Assembly: GCA_023410475.1 (NCBI GenBank) | Contig: JAEYPS010000008.1 | Location: 1-44,999, forward strand | Length of the DNA stretch: 44,999 nt | Direction of reading: 5' to 3' | Source of the DNA: Bacillota bacterium | GTDB lineage: Bacteria > Bacillota > Clostridia > Christensenellales > SZUA-584 | In this document: positions 1 through 7,071 of the stretch, piece by piece | How the letters are laid out: each line of letters opens with the position of its first letter | Position numbering within the stretch: the first letter of the stretch is position 1 | Program-made: the position numbers and the translations under genes | The notes under the pieces: generated by a model | What the model was told of the DNA's origin: nothing | What the model saw: the letters and a program-made list of their open reading frames with translations, nothing else | Databases searched by the model: none

Positions 1-48
1 CATGACTAGTTCCACTTCGGCTTGATGGCTGTTTTGTTCTTCTAACAT
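1..48 (-). CDS. N-terminal fragment of a probable transposase (runs off the window start)
   Basis: Sixteen codons on the minus strand begin at an ATG (48-46) preceded by a good ribosome site (CCGGAGA) and continue past the window edge. The visible start MLEEQNSHQAEVELVM resembles from memory the first residues of IS1182-type transposases, which often begin with a short MLEKQN-like stretch. That assignment is an inference from very little sequence. The position next to a tRNA attachment site would suit an insertion sequence. It could be any other short-leader gene. Confidence 0.35.
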   Translation of the reverse strand, partial: MLEEQNSHQAEVELVM

Positions 49-94
49 GGTATTCTCCGGCGTTTCTTTTATTTTACCATACTTTTGAACAATG

Positions 95-124
95 AAAAAG
101 GCTGCTGATACTTTGTCAGCAGCC
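95..124 (-). terminator. Rho-independent terminator downstream of the tRNA-Leu 3' half
   Basis: A perfect 9-bp stem (GGCTGCTGA / TCAGCAGCC) with a 7-base loop is followed on the minus strand by five T residues. It lies downstream of the tRNA-Leu 3' half and would have ended the original tRNA transcript. A second hairpin (CCGCCGA / TCGGCGG, about 128-147) sits directly beside it. Confidence 0.75.
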
Positions 125-127
125 TGA

Positions 128-242
128 CCGCCGAATCTCTTCGGCGGCTCTTCCTGAAACTTTTACTATGATGTATGACTGATGTCTGCCCTAAGATGCC
201 TGACATGGATGCCTTGCAATTATGTCTGTCCATTGATGCAAA
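128..242. repeat. GATGTC-type repeat array flanking the tRNA-Leu 3' half
   Basis: Short imperfect repeats of the form (T)GATGTC/GATGCC occur at about 181, 195, 207 and 221, next to a CCGCCGAA...TTCGGCGG hairpin. The same hairpin-plus-GATGTC arrangement follows the integrase remnant at 15637-15750. I infer that these are arm-type recombinase sites at the int-proximal end of an integrative element. No function is demonstrated. Confidence 0.45.
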
Positions 243-298
243 TGGTGCCGAAGGTGGGACTCGAACCCACACGGTATCGCTACCACCGGATTTTGAGT
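243..298 (-). tRNA. 3' half of a split tRNA-Leu(CAA)
   Basis: Read on the minus strand, this contains the CTCAAAA anticodon loop (anticodon CAA), the 3' anticodon stem, a Leu-type variable arm (GGT...ACC), the T arm with TTCGAGT, an acceptor strand CTTCGGC and an encoded CCA at 243-245. Upstream of the anticodon loop the sequence is unrelated to a tRNA, so the gene is only half present. The missing 5' half, with acceptor strand GCCGAAG perfectly complementary to CTTCGGC, is at 15985-16027. The two halves share the 12-bp core at 287-298 and 15985-15996. Confidence 0.85.
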
Positions 299-596
299 TT
301 TACAAGGTCATAGGAAGATAAGGTAACCTAGTGGAACCATCAGGAACCTACAACCCAAAAAAATGCGGATAAAATCAGGGTTTTCCGATGCAGTTCAGAG
401 AAAACAGGAAGAAAACTGGTTTTTCGGATTTTCACAGTTTGGCGTAAAAAAATGCACGTCGGAGGGATATTGGAGGGATGTAATAGTAGTGCAGCTACGC
501 ACCGGAGCAAGAATCCGATAAGACGATCACGTTAAAAATCAAATCATTGTAGATGCCATACCCGCCGTTGACAATAAATATACGGGAAGAGATACA
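299..596. other. Left-end non-coding region of the element with paired GGAGGGAT repeats
   Basis: No gene is seen here. It holds the pair GGAGGGATAT (461-470) and GGAGGGATG (472-480), 11 bases apart. Similar pairs occur at 10305-10325 and 15883-15905. From 547 it is the first part of a sequence repeated at 10387, including a TTGACA and a short ACCCG...CGGG inverted repeat just upstream of the excisionase start. Recombinase arm sites are the likely role of the paired repeats (inference). Confidence 0.5.
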
Positions 597-662
597 ATGA
601 GAAAATCCAGAAAACAATATGAGCAGCTTTTTGCCTCATACCCTGATGTGGTTACATTACCG
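547..662 (+). repeat. Excisionase promoter/5' repeat, copy 1
   Basis: From TTGTAGATGCCATACCC onward, this stretch matches 10387-10505 closely. It covers the non-coding leader with CCATACCCGCCGTTGAC and the first 24 codons of the excisionase-like gene. The second copy continues into a subtilase instead of the rest of the excisionase. The repeat shows that the locus contains two left-end segments of related elements. Confidence 0.75.
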
Positions 663-842
663 GAATTTTGAAAGATGTTGGGTGGAATTAGTAGAAGCAC
701 TGCATATAAACTGATGCGTGAAAACCGAGTGAGATATTTTTATATTCGGACTACCTTTTTGATTCCCAAATCATGGGTGATCGATTATGTCATGAGTGAC
801 CACTATAATGAGTACAAGGAAAAGTTAAAAGTACAAATTTAA
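597..842 (+). pseudogene. Excisionase-like HTH protein gene interrupted by an in-frame TGA
   Basis: One frame from ATG 597 to TAA 840-842 gives an 81-codon protein with the feel of small Xis/MerR-like excisionases of Clostridial integrative elements: a leader ending YPDVVTLPEF, then a helix-turn-helix ISRSTAYKLMREN, then the IPKSWVIDYV recognition wing. Codon 25 (669-671) is TGA. In the sister copy at 10437 the same position is TGC (Cys). A single TGC/TGT to TGA change is the simplest explanation, which leaves a 24-aa peptide and an inactive excisionase. No selenocysteine element is evident just downstream. A GGGAAGAG ribosome site precedes the start. The product would direct excision by the integrase, whose gene is also broken. 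Confidence 0.75.
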
Positions 843-893
843 TATTTGGAGGAAAATGGTTCTATATCCCTCGCCTCCACCACTAAGAACCAC

Positions 894-935
894 AATCGCC
901 TGAAATCTGGAAAGAAGTTTCAGGCGATTTGTTTT
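894..935 (+). terminator. Rho-independent terminator after the excisionase-like gene
   Basis: A 12-bp perfect stem (AATCGCCTGAAA / TTTCAGGCGATT) with a 12-base loop is followed by TGTTTT. It ends the short xis transcript and isolates it from the sugar-uptake cassette downstream. Confidence 0.85.
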
Positions 936-1004
936 ATATAGTACCTTCCAATATTAACGTTATTGTATTAGGTATGGAGAAAAGTGATGACATCATCGCC
1001 TTCC

Positions 1005-1032
1005 TTGCAATTATCATACCGTTTGTTATAAT
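1005..1032 (+). promoter_or_regulatory. Candidate sigma-A promoter for the two-component/ABC cassette
   Basis: TTGCAA (1005-1010), a 16-bp spacer and TATAAT (1027-1032) lie about 32 bp upstream of the response-regulator start. This is the only good promoter match between the terminator at 894-935 and the gene. Confidence 0.55.
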
Positions 1033-1063
1033 AAGCATACAGAACTGAAGGGAGCCGCGTTAT

Positions 1064-2668
1064 ATGATGCGCGTTATCGTCGCTGATGATGAGATACGGG
1101 TTTGCAAGCTGATCTGCAATCTAATCGACTGGGCTGAGTTCGATATGCAGATCGTGGACGTAGCGCACGACGGCCTTCAGGTTATCGACATGATAGAAAA
1201 ACACAAACCCGACCTCGTGGTTACCGACATCCGCATGCCGAGCATGGACGGGCTTGAAACTATAAAGCAGGTAAAGCGCGTTCATCCCGATATTGAGTTC
1301 ATAATCATAAGCGGATACAGGGACTTCGAATATGCGCAGACCGCAATAAAATACGGCGTGGGCGATTACCTGCTTAAACCTTTAAAGAAGAATGAGCTTT
1401 CGGCAACGCTTGAACGCCTAAGGCAGCGCTGGCGCCTAAAAAACGAACAGCTTACTCACGAGGAGCAATTAAAATTCCGTCTTGAAAACGATATAGAGGC
1501 TTTGCGCAGCGGATACTTCCGCGATGTTCTGCTGGCCGAAGAGCCGCCCCAGTTCTCAATAGACAGTATAAACCAGACATATCATTACGAATTTATCCCG
1601 GGATTGTTTCAGGCGTTTGTTATCAAGATGGATGTTGTCAATCCCGACGACCTGTCTGAAAACGGGCTTGATATACTCAAGGAAAAGCTTCTAAAGCTCA
1701 TAAAAAATAACTTTACAGCCTGCTTCGAAGTTGAAATGTATTTCTCGCGATGCTGGGTATACTGCATAATGAACTATGCGGCAGAGGCAAGGAACGATAT
1801 CAAGCGCCGCCTTTCCGCTTGTTTGGACGAGCTTGCGGTATTGCGCACTCTGTATGAGAGGATGGAATTCACTATCGGCATGGGTACGCTTACCGAGGAT
1901 ATCTTTGCCGCGCCTTATTCAATGAGGTCGGCGATAGCTACAGTACAGCACCGGCTGATAACCGATTCGAGCCGCATAATGGAGGGCGTTCCGTCGCCCG
2001 TGCTTAACCGCAGCAAGCTGCTCAGCGAATTAAAAACCGAGCTGTCATCTGCCGTAGAGCTTCTTGACTCAGTTAAGGCCGGAGAGGCGGTAAACCGCCT
2101 TGCGGGCAGGGTTCTTTCGACAGCGGGCATAACCGGGCAGGAAGTATTCGCTCTCGTTATTGAAAGTTTTGAGCTGTATTATGTGACGCTCCGGCCGTAT
2201 AAGGATGATATGGCTGCCGCGCGCGAAGGGGTTGAGGCCTTTAAGCGGAAAGCGGAGTGTTTCGGGCACGCGAAAGAGCTTTTTGGTTTTTTAAGGGAGA
2301 CTGTCATGGCCTCGGTCGGGGAGCTGTATGAGCAATACCACCTGGCGCAGACTCGGCCCATACGCAAGGCAAAGGAGTTTATCCGCGAACACTATATGGA
2401 GCCTATCTCGCTTGAAGAGGTAAGCGGAGTCGTCGCGTTTAATTCAAGCTATTTCAGCACGTTATTTAAAAAGGAATGCGGCGTTACGTTTGTTGAGTAC
2501 CTCACGCAGGTCCGTATCGAGAAGGCGAAGGATCTGCTTCGTGATACCGACATGAGCATTGCGGATATCTGCTGCAGCGTCGGCTACCTTGACGTCAAGC
2601 ATTTCAATACGACGTTTAAAAAACACGCAAGCGTTTCTCCCGCCGAATTCAGGAAGCTATATTCTTAG
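1064..2668 (+). CDS. AraC-type response regulator (YesN family)
   Basis: A 534-aa cytoplasmic transcription regulator. Residues 1-120 are a receiver domain: the acidic cluster ADDE near residue 8, the phospho-acceptor Asp in LVVTDIRMPS near residue 55, and the Lys of LLKPLKK near residue 107. A long middle linker follows. The last 100 residues are a double helix-turn-helix AraC domain (AKEFIREHYMEPISLEEV..., then SIADICCSVGYLDVKHFNTTFKK). The partner kinase gene follows after an intergenic MITE-like element. In this family the kinase phosphorylates the regulator, which then activates a neighbouring carbohydrate uptake operon. Here that is most likely the ABC importer at 5539-9099. ATG 1064 is chosen, and ATG 1067 is equally possible. 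Complete and undamaged. Confidence 0.92.
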   Translation: MMRVIVADDEIRVCKLICNLIDWAEFDMQIVDVAHDGLQVIDMIEKHKPDLVVTDIRMPSMDGLETIKQVKRVHPDIEFIIISGYRDFEYAQTAIKYGVGDYLLKPLKKNELSATLERLRQRWRLKNEQLTHEEQLKFRLENDIEALRSGYFRDVLLAEEPPQFSIDSINQTYHYEFIPGLFQAFVIKMDVVNPDDLSENGLDILKEKLLKLIKNNFTACFEVEMYFSRCWVYCIMNYAAEARNDIKRRLSACLDELAVLRTLYERMEFTIGMGTLTEDIFAAPYSMRSAIATVQHRLITDSSRIMEGVPSPVLNRSKLLSELKTELSSAVELLDSVKAGEAVNRLAGRVLSTAGITGQEVFALVIESFELYYVTLRPYKDDMAAAREGVEAFKRKAECFGHAKELFGFLRETVMASVGELYEQYHLAQTRPIRKAKEFIREHYMEPISLEEVSGVVAFNSSYFSTLFKKECGVTFVEYLTQVRIEKAKDLLRDTDMSIADICCSVGYLDVKHFNTTFKKHASVSPAEFRKLYS

Positions 2669-2829
2669 GAACCGCTGATTAAATGAGGAATGCCGGATTG
2701 GCGAGATGGTTTTGCGGCCTGCAAGGAATGAAACTGTAGGAATGGCGGCGCTATTTCAAGGTTTCATGACGCAGCAGGGCACGAAATCCAGCCGACAAGA
2801 CAGCTGTTCCGAATTAATAAGCAGTTCCC
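2667..2829. mobile_element. MITE-like element with imperfect terminal inverted repeats
   Basis: The sequence begins GGAACCGCTGATTAA and ends with TTAATAAGCAGTTCC, whose reverse complement is GGAACTGCTTATTAA (13 of 15 identical). It is about 160 bp, has no coding capacity, and separates two genes that normally lie adjacent (yesN and yesM). Size and ends fit a miniature inverted-repeat element related to an insertion sequence. The target duplication is not clear. Confidence 0.55.
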
Positions 2830-2848
2830 TTAAGTAACTGCTTATTAA
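2814..2848 (+). other. 13-bp perfect hairpin just upstream of the histidine kinase ribosome site
   Basis: TTAATAAGCAGTT (2814-2826) and AACTGCTTATTAA (2836-2848) form a perfect stem with a 9-base loop, ending right at the ribosome site AAAGGTGG of the kinase gene. There is no U-tract, so it is not a classical terminator. It may shape translation or mRNA stability, or it may simply be the end of the MITE-like element. Confidence 0.6.
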
Positions 2849-2859
2849 AGGTGGCAGCC

Positions 2860-3915
2860 ATGAAAAGGAATAAAAGATATCTGAGTACGCGTATATTCGC
2901 CGCTGCCGTAATGCTGCTGCTGTTTATCGTGCTGCTTATGGGTTGTGTCATTATACTGACGCCCGGGGCAAGGGCGGCAGCCGCAGTTGTGTTGCTTATT
3001 ATATTCGCCGCAATGCTTTATCTTGTTTACCGCTTTATTTATATCCCTTACCGGGAGACAAAGAAGATATTGCACCTTTTTGCCGCCGGCTATACGGTAC
3101 AGGACGCGTTTAAGATAAGATATCCTATAAGCCACGAGTTTGAGGCAGTCATGAACAGGGTGCAGGAAATGCTGGGGACGCAGGAGCTTATAAACGCCGG
3201 AAAGAGGCAGGCGCAGTATCTTGCGCTTCAGAACCAGATAAATCCGCACTTTCTGTATAACACGCTCGAAGGCATACGCGGCGAAGCTATCGCCGCTAAT
3301 ATGGCGAACATTGCGGAAATGACTGAAGCGCTCTCAACGTTCTTCCGGTATACTATCAGCAACGTCGAAAATCTTGTTTCGCTCGAGGATGAGCTCCGCA
3401 ACGTAAATAATTATTTCCTTATACAGCAGTACCGGTTCGGCGACAGGCTTCAGCTGAAGATAGAATGCGACAGCGAAGACAGGCAGGAGGTTTATAAATG
3501 CCAGCTCCCGAAGCTTACTCTGCAGCCTATAGTTGAGAACGCTATAATCCACGGTGTTGAACAAAAGGCCGGAGAAGGCATCGTCCGCATACGCATAGAG
3601 ATGACGGCAAAACGGCTGCTTATAACGATTTCAGATAACGGCGCGGGAATGTCGAACGAGCAGCTTACGCTTTTAAATAACGGCCTCGATACCCTGTCTT
3701 TCCGGTTTGACAGCGAAAGGAGCGACAGGAGGGAAGGCATCGCGATGGTCAACGTAAACAACCGCATAAAGCTTCTTTTCGGCGAGGAATACGGAATCAC
3801 CATATACAGCACTCAGGATATCGGCACAGACGTCGTAATAACGCTGCCGAATCACCTTCAGGATATGCGGCCGCTGTCTGAAAGTGCCGGGGACGGAAAG
3901 AGGGCGAACGCATGA
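2860..3915 (+). CDS. Sensor histidine kinase, YesM/LytS-type (HisKA_5TM-like family), without a sensor domain
   Basis: About 351 aa. Two hydrophobic segments (about 11-33 and 39-62) are separated by only a few residues, so there is no extracellular sensing domain, unlike most YesM kinases. The cytoplasmic part has the His box QNQINPHFLYNTLE (His near residue 129), the N box LQPIVENAIIHG (near 225) and the G box ISDNGAGMS. It should autophosphorylate and pass phosphate to the YesN-type regulator at 1064. Start ATG 2860 follows AAAGGTGG; the upstream GTG 2851 is less likely. Its TGA overlaps the ATG of the next gene (ATGA, 3912-3915), so kinase and pseudo-ABC protein are translationally coupled. 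The signal probably arrives through a partner protein. Confidence 0.9.
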   Translation: MKRNKRYLSTRIFAAAVMLLLFIVLLMGCVIILTPGARAAAAVVLLIIFAAMLYLVYRFIYIPYRETKKILHLFAAGYTVQDAFKIRYPISHEFEAVMNRVQEMLGTQELINAGKRQAQYLALQNQINPHFLYNTLEGIRGEAIAANMANIAEMTEALSTFFRYTISNVENLVSLEDELRNVNNYFLIQQYRFGDRLQLKIECDSEDRQEVYKCQLPKLTLQPIVENAIIHGVEQKAGEGIVRIRIEMTAKRLLITISDNGAGMSNEQLTLLNNGLDTLSFRFDSERSDRREGIAMVNVNNRIKLLFGEEYGITIYSTQDIGTDVVITLPNHLQDMRPLSESAGDGKRANA

Positions 3916-5393
3916 AAGACGAAGTGCTTCGCATGGAACGCGTGACATATATCGAAGAGGGCGTTACGCTTCTTGATAATTTTAATTTGAACATATACCG
4001 CGGCGAAATACTCGGGCTTTTATGCATCAATGACAACGGGCTCGAGGATCTTATCGCATTGCTGTCCGTAAACAAGCCTATACACTACGGGCGCGTCTAT
4101 TTCCACGAACAGCTTGTAAACAACCATCTGCACAGCAACTTAAGCCGCAACCGCGTAGCGGTCATTGAAAAACGCAGCAGCCTTGTCGGCCAGCTGACTG
4201 TGGCCGATAACGTTTTTGTGCTCCGGGACGGCTTTAAACGGCATGTTATAAACTCAAAGAGCTTCGAAGCCCAGATAAATAAATTATCGCAGGAGCTGAA
4301 TTTTAATATAAGCGCGGGCGCATATGCGGACCGTTTGACGTCGTTTGAACGCTGCATGGTGGAAATGGTAAAGGCCGCGGCAACAGGCATACGCCTCATA
4401 GTTGTCCGCGACGTCAGTAACTTTGTAAGCGCTGTAGACCTTGAACGCCTTCACGACGCAATGCGTTTCTACGCATCGCGGGGCGTGGCGTTTCTGTATG
4501 TATGCAACCACCACGAAGAGATATTCCGAATATGCAGCCGCACGGCGATGATGGAAAACGGCCGGATATTCCGTATACTGGATAAAGAAGATATGACTTC
4601 GGCAAGCATGCAGCCGTATGTGGATACGCTTTTTACAGCCGAAACCGCCAGCGGTAAAGCCTTCAGCGATAAACCTGAAAGCAATACGCGGGCGGTCATG
4701 GAATTCAATAATGTAAAGACGGATGCGATGAATGAAATGACTTTTTCGATATATCCCGGCGAATGCGTCGTTCTACTGGATATCAACAACACTACACAGA
4801 CAGATTTTTTAAACCTGCTCAGCGGACAGAGCAGGCCGCAGGGCGGCAGGATACTCCTTAAAGGAGCGCCTTTAAAATCGGTGCAGCGCCGAAGGATAGC
4901 GCTCATACGGGAAAAGCCCGCGCAGAGCATGCTGTTCCCCGATATAAGCTATCTCGATAACCTCTGTTTTATGGGGGACAGGCGGGCCCGGGCGCTGTGG
5001 TCGTCGAGAAGGAAGCGGAAGAGCATCATACAGCAGTTTTTTCCGGTTGCGGGAGAGGATATATATGCCCCCGACCTGTTTAAGCTTTCAACAAAGTCGC
5101 TCTACAGCCTTGTATATAACCGCACGTATCTGCAGCATCCCGAAGTTGCGGTATGCGTGCAGCCGTTTTCAGGCGCCGACTTTTACTTAAGGCTCCATTG
5201 TCTGGGGCTTATAAGAAAGCTGCTCGAGCGCGGTACGGCGGTGATGATACTTGCCGTCAGCCTGTCCGATTCGCTGCAGCTTGCCGACCGCCTTCTTGTC
5301 GTAAAGGGAGGCCGCATCTATATGGAATACGCCAAAGAGGAGATCGCGGCATTCCGGGCTGTAGGTATGGGCGTTGAGCAAGCTATCGAGTAA
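3912..5393 (+). CDS. Tandem ABC ATPase-like protein with both nucleotide sites degenerate (RbsA/MglA-like pseudo-ATPase)
   Basis: A 493-aa soluble protein with the overall order of a sugar importer ATPase: two NBD-like halves, about 1-245 and 260-493. The first half opens LLDNFNLNIYRGEILGLL, as in RbsA. The Walker A positions read LLCINDNGLEDL (near 35) and LLDINNTTQTDF (near 288), with no GKS/T. The signature segments read LTSFERCMVEM and LSTKSLYSL instead of LSGGQ-like motifs. The Walker B regions read LIVVRDVSN and VAVCVQPFSG, without the DEPT Glu. ATP hydrolysis is therefore unlikely. The gene overlaps the kinase by 4 nt and precedes a complete ABC importer. I infer a regulatory role, perhaps linking permease state to the sensorless kinase. 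It is uninterrupted over 493 codons, which argues against a simple pseudogene. Confidence 0.85.
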   Translation: MKDEVLRMERVTYIEEGVTLLDNFNLNIYRGEILGLLCINDNGLEDLIALLSVNKPIHYGRVYFHEQLVNNHLHSNLSRNRVAVIEKRSSLVGQLTVADNVFVLRDGFKRHVINSKSFEAQINKLSQELNFNISAGAYADRLTSFERCMVEMVKAAATGIRLIVVRDVSNFVSAVDLERLHDAMRFYASRGVAFLYVCNHHEEIFRICSRTAMMENGRIFRILDKEDMTSASMQPYVDTLFTAETASGKAFSDKPESNTRAVMEFNNVKTDAMNEMTFSIYPGECVVLLDINNTTQTDFLNLLSGQSRPQGGRILLKGAPLKSVQRRRIALIREKPAQSMLFPDISYLDNLCFMGDRRARALWSSRRKRKSIIQQFFPVAGEDIYAPDLFKLSTKSLYSLVYNRTYLQHPEVAVCVQPFSGADFYLRLHCLGLIRKLLERGTAVMILAVSLSDSLQLADRLLVVKGGRIYMEYAKEEIAAFRAVGMGVEQAIE

Positions 5394-5467
5394 ATTGGCC
5401 GCGGCTGCCTCAATAATCCAAAGAATGCCCCTGTTTATCTAAATCATACCCCTGTAAATAAATATAA

Positions 5468-5503
5468 CAGCCGTATATACTCGGTATATAAAAGTACCGG
5501 GTT
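5468..5503 (+). promoter_or_regulatory. Repeat-containing candidate regulator site upstream of the ABC importer
   Basis: Two direct repeats CCGTATATA and CGGTATATA (5471-5490) are followed by an inverted pair CGGTA (5482-5486) / TACCG (5495-5499). They lie about 45 bp upstream of the importer ATPase start, in the 145-bp gap that separates it from the two-component genes. AraC-type regulators usually bind direct repeats, so this is a natural candidate site for the YesN-like regulator (inference). Confidence 0.4.
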
Positions 5504-5538
5504 ATTTATTTTCAGCAGAAAGGTAAAGGCAGGGGAGT

Positions 5539-7071
5539 ATGGCTGACGACATCGTAAAAATGGAGCACATATATAAATTCTTTCCGGGCGTTTTGGCGCT
5601 CAGCGATGTTTCGTTTTATCTTAAAGCTGGGGAAGTAAGGGCGCTGCTCGGTGAGAACGGGGCGGGGAAATCGACTCTCGTTAAAGTATTGAGCGGTGTA
5701 TATGCCCGCGATAAAGGCGAAATAGAGATATTCGGGAAAAAAATACACGGGGATCTGACACCGAAACGCGCTCAGGAATTGGGCGTTGCTATAATACATC
5801 AGGAACTTAACATGTGCCAGCATTTAACGGTTGCGGAAAATATATTCCTTGGGCGTGAGCTTAGTCGCGGGGGAGTGTTATCGAACCGGGAGATGGTAAA
5901 ACGCGCAAGGGAAGTACTCGGCAGGCTCAAGATCGATATTAATCCGAATGCGATAGTCGGCAGGCTTGCGGTATCAAAACAGCAGATGGTCGAGATAGCA
6001 AAAGCGCTTTCGATAAACGCGAAGATCCTTATAATGGACGAACCGACGAGCGCGCTTACAAACAAAGAGATAGATGAACTTTTCAATATAATAAGAAATC
6101 TAAAGGCCGAAGGGCACGGAATAATATATATCTCGCACCGGCTGGACGAATTGCAGCACGTAGTCGACTCGGTTACGATAATGCGGGATGGAAAGCATAT
6201 AACCGACCGCGCCTTTGCCGATATATCGATGGAAGAGATAATCTCAAATATGGTCGGCCGCGAGATTAAAAACAAGTATCCCAGAGTTGAATGCAAGCGC
6301 GGTAAAAAGCTGCTCGAAGTAAAGAACCTGAATGCTGCGCGCATGGTTCGCAATATAAATTTCGACGTCTATGAGGGCGAAATAGTAGGTATCGCGGGGC
6401 TCATGGGCGCAGGGCGGACGGAAATGACGCGCGCGATATTCGGCGTAGACCCCAAGGAATCGGGCGAGATAATACTTGAAGGCAAGCAGATCAATATAAA
6501 GAAGCCGATTGACGCTATACGCAAAGGCTTAGTGCTCGCTCCTGAAGACCGCAAAAAGGACGGGCTTTGCACGAAACTGAGCGTACGCGAAAATATCTCG
6601 CTGCCGAATCTTGATATGCTATGCAACCGCCTGACTATGGTCAACCGCAGGAAAGAAAAGCAGATCGTCGATACAGCGATCAGGAACCTTTCCATCAGGC
6701 TTCCTCATGCCAATGTTGATGCCGCAAGCCTCTCCGGGGGCAATCAGCAGAAAGTTGTTGTGGCAAAGTGGCTGGCGCGCAATTCTAAAGTAGTAATGTT
6801 TGACGAACCTACGCGCGGCATCGACGTCGCGGCAAAGGTGGAAATATATCAGTTGATGAACGAATTGAAGCAGCACGGCATAGGGGTGTTGTTTGTCTCT
6901 TCCGAGATGCCAGAGATCATGGGTATAGCCGACCGTATCATCGTTATGTGCGACGGATGCATCACCGGAGAACTGGATACCAAAGAGGCGACGCAAAACA
7001 GGGTGCTTGAATACGCGACAAGATTTGAAAAGAAAACTATAAACGGAAGCGCCGAAGGGGGAAATATATAA
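5539..7071 (+). CDS. rbsA: Sugar ABC importer ATP-binding protein (RbsA/XylG/MglA family)
   Basis: A 510-aa ATPase that drives uptake of a monosaccharide through the membrane permease encoded next. The first NBD is intact: Walker A GENGAGKST (near 38-46), signature-region LAVSKQQMVEIAKAL, Walker B ILIMDEPTSAL. The second NBD has the family-typical altered P-loop GLMGAGRTE, followed by LSGGNQQKVVVAKWL and VVMFDEPTRGIDV. Length is normal for the family (about 500 aa). Its TAA overlaps the ATG of the permease by one base. It contrasts sharply with the upstream paralogue, where all these motifs are lost. Ribose, xylose, lyxose or a related sugar is possible. The isomerase and epimerase remnants downstream point to an aldose, so the gene symbol is by family only. 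Confidence 0.93.
   Translation: MADDIVKMEHIYKFFPGVLALSDVSFYLKAGEVRALLGENGAGKSTLVKVLSGVYARDKGEIEIFGKKIHGDLTPKRAQELGVAIIHQELNMCQHLTVAENIFLGRELSRGGVLSNREMVKRAREVLGRLKIDINPNAIVGRLAVSKQQMVEIAKALSINAKILIMDEPTSALTNKEIDELFNIIRNLKAEGHGIIYISHRLDELQHVVDSVTIMRDGKHITDRAFADISMEEIISNMVGREIKNKYPRVECKRGKKLLEVKNLNAARMVRNINFDVYEGEIVGIAGLMGAGRTEMTRAIFGVDPKESGEIILEGKQINIKKPIDAIRKGLVLAPEDRKKDGLCTKLSVRENISLPNLDMLCNRLTMVNRRKEKQIVDTAIRNLSIRLPHANVDAASLSGGNQQKVVVAKWLARNSKVVMFDEPTRGIDVAAKVEIYQLMNELKQHGIGVLFVSSEMPEIMGIADRIIVMCDGCITGELDTKEATQNRVLEYATRFEKKTINGSAEGGNI

Noticed and set aside
669..671. Selenocysteine insertion at the TGA in the excisionase-like gene
   Set aside because: No convincing bacterial SECIS hairpin directly after the TGA, and the element is clearly decaying. 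A nonsense mutation is simpler.
3912..5393. Frameshifted pseudogene explanation for the ABC-like protein
   Set aside because: The frame is continuous for 493 codons with a 4-nt coupled start. Loss of motifs by substitution rather than by indels points to a retained pseudoenzyme.
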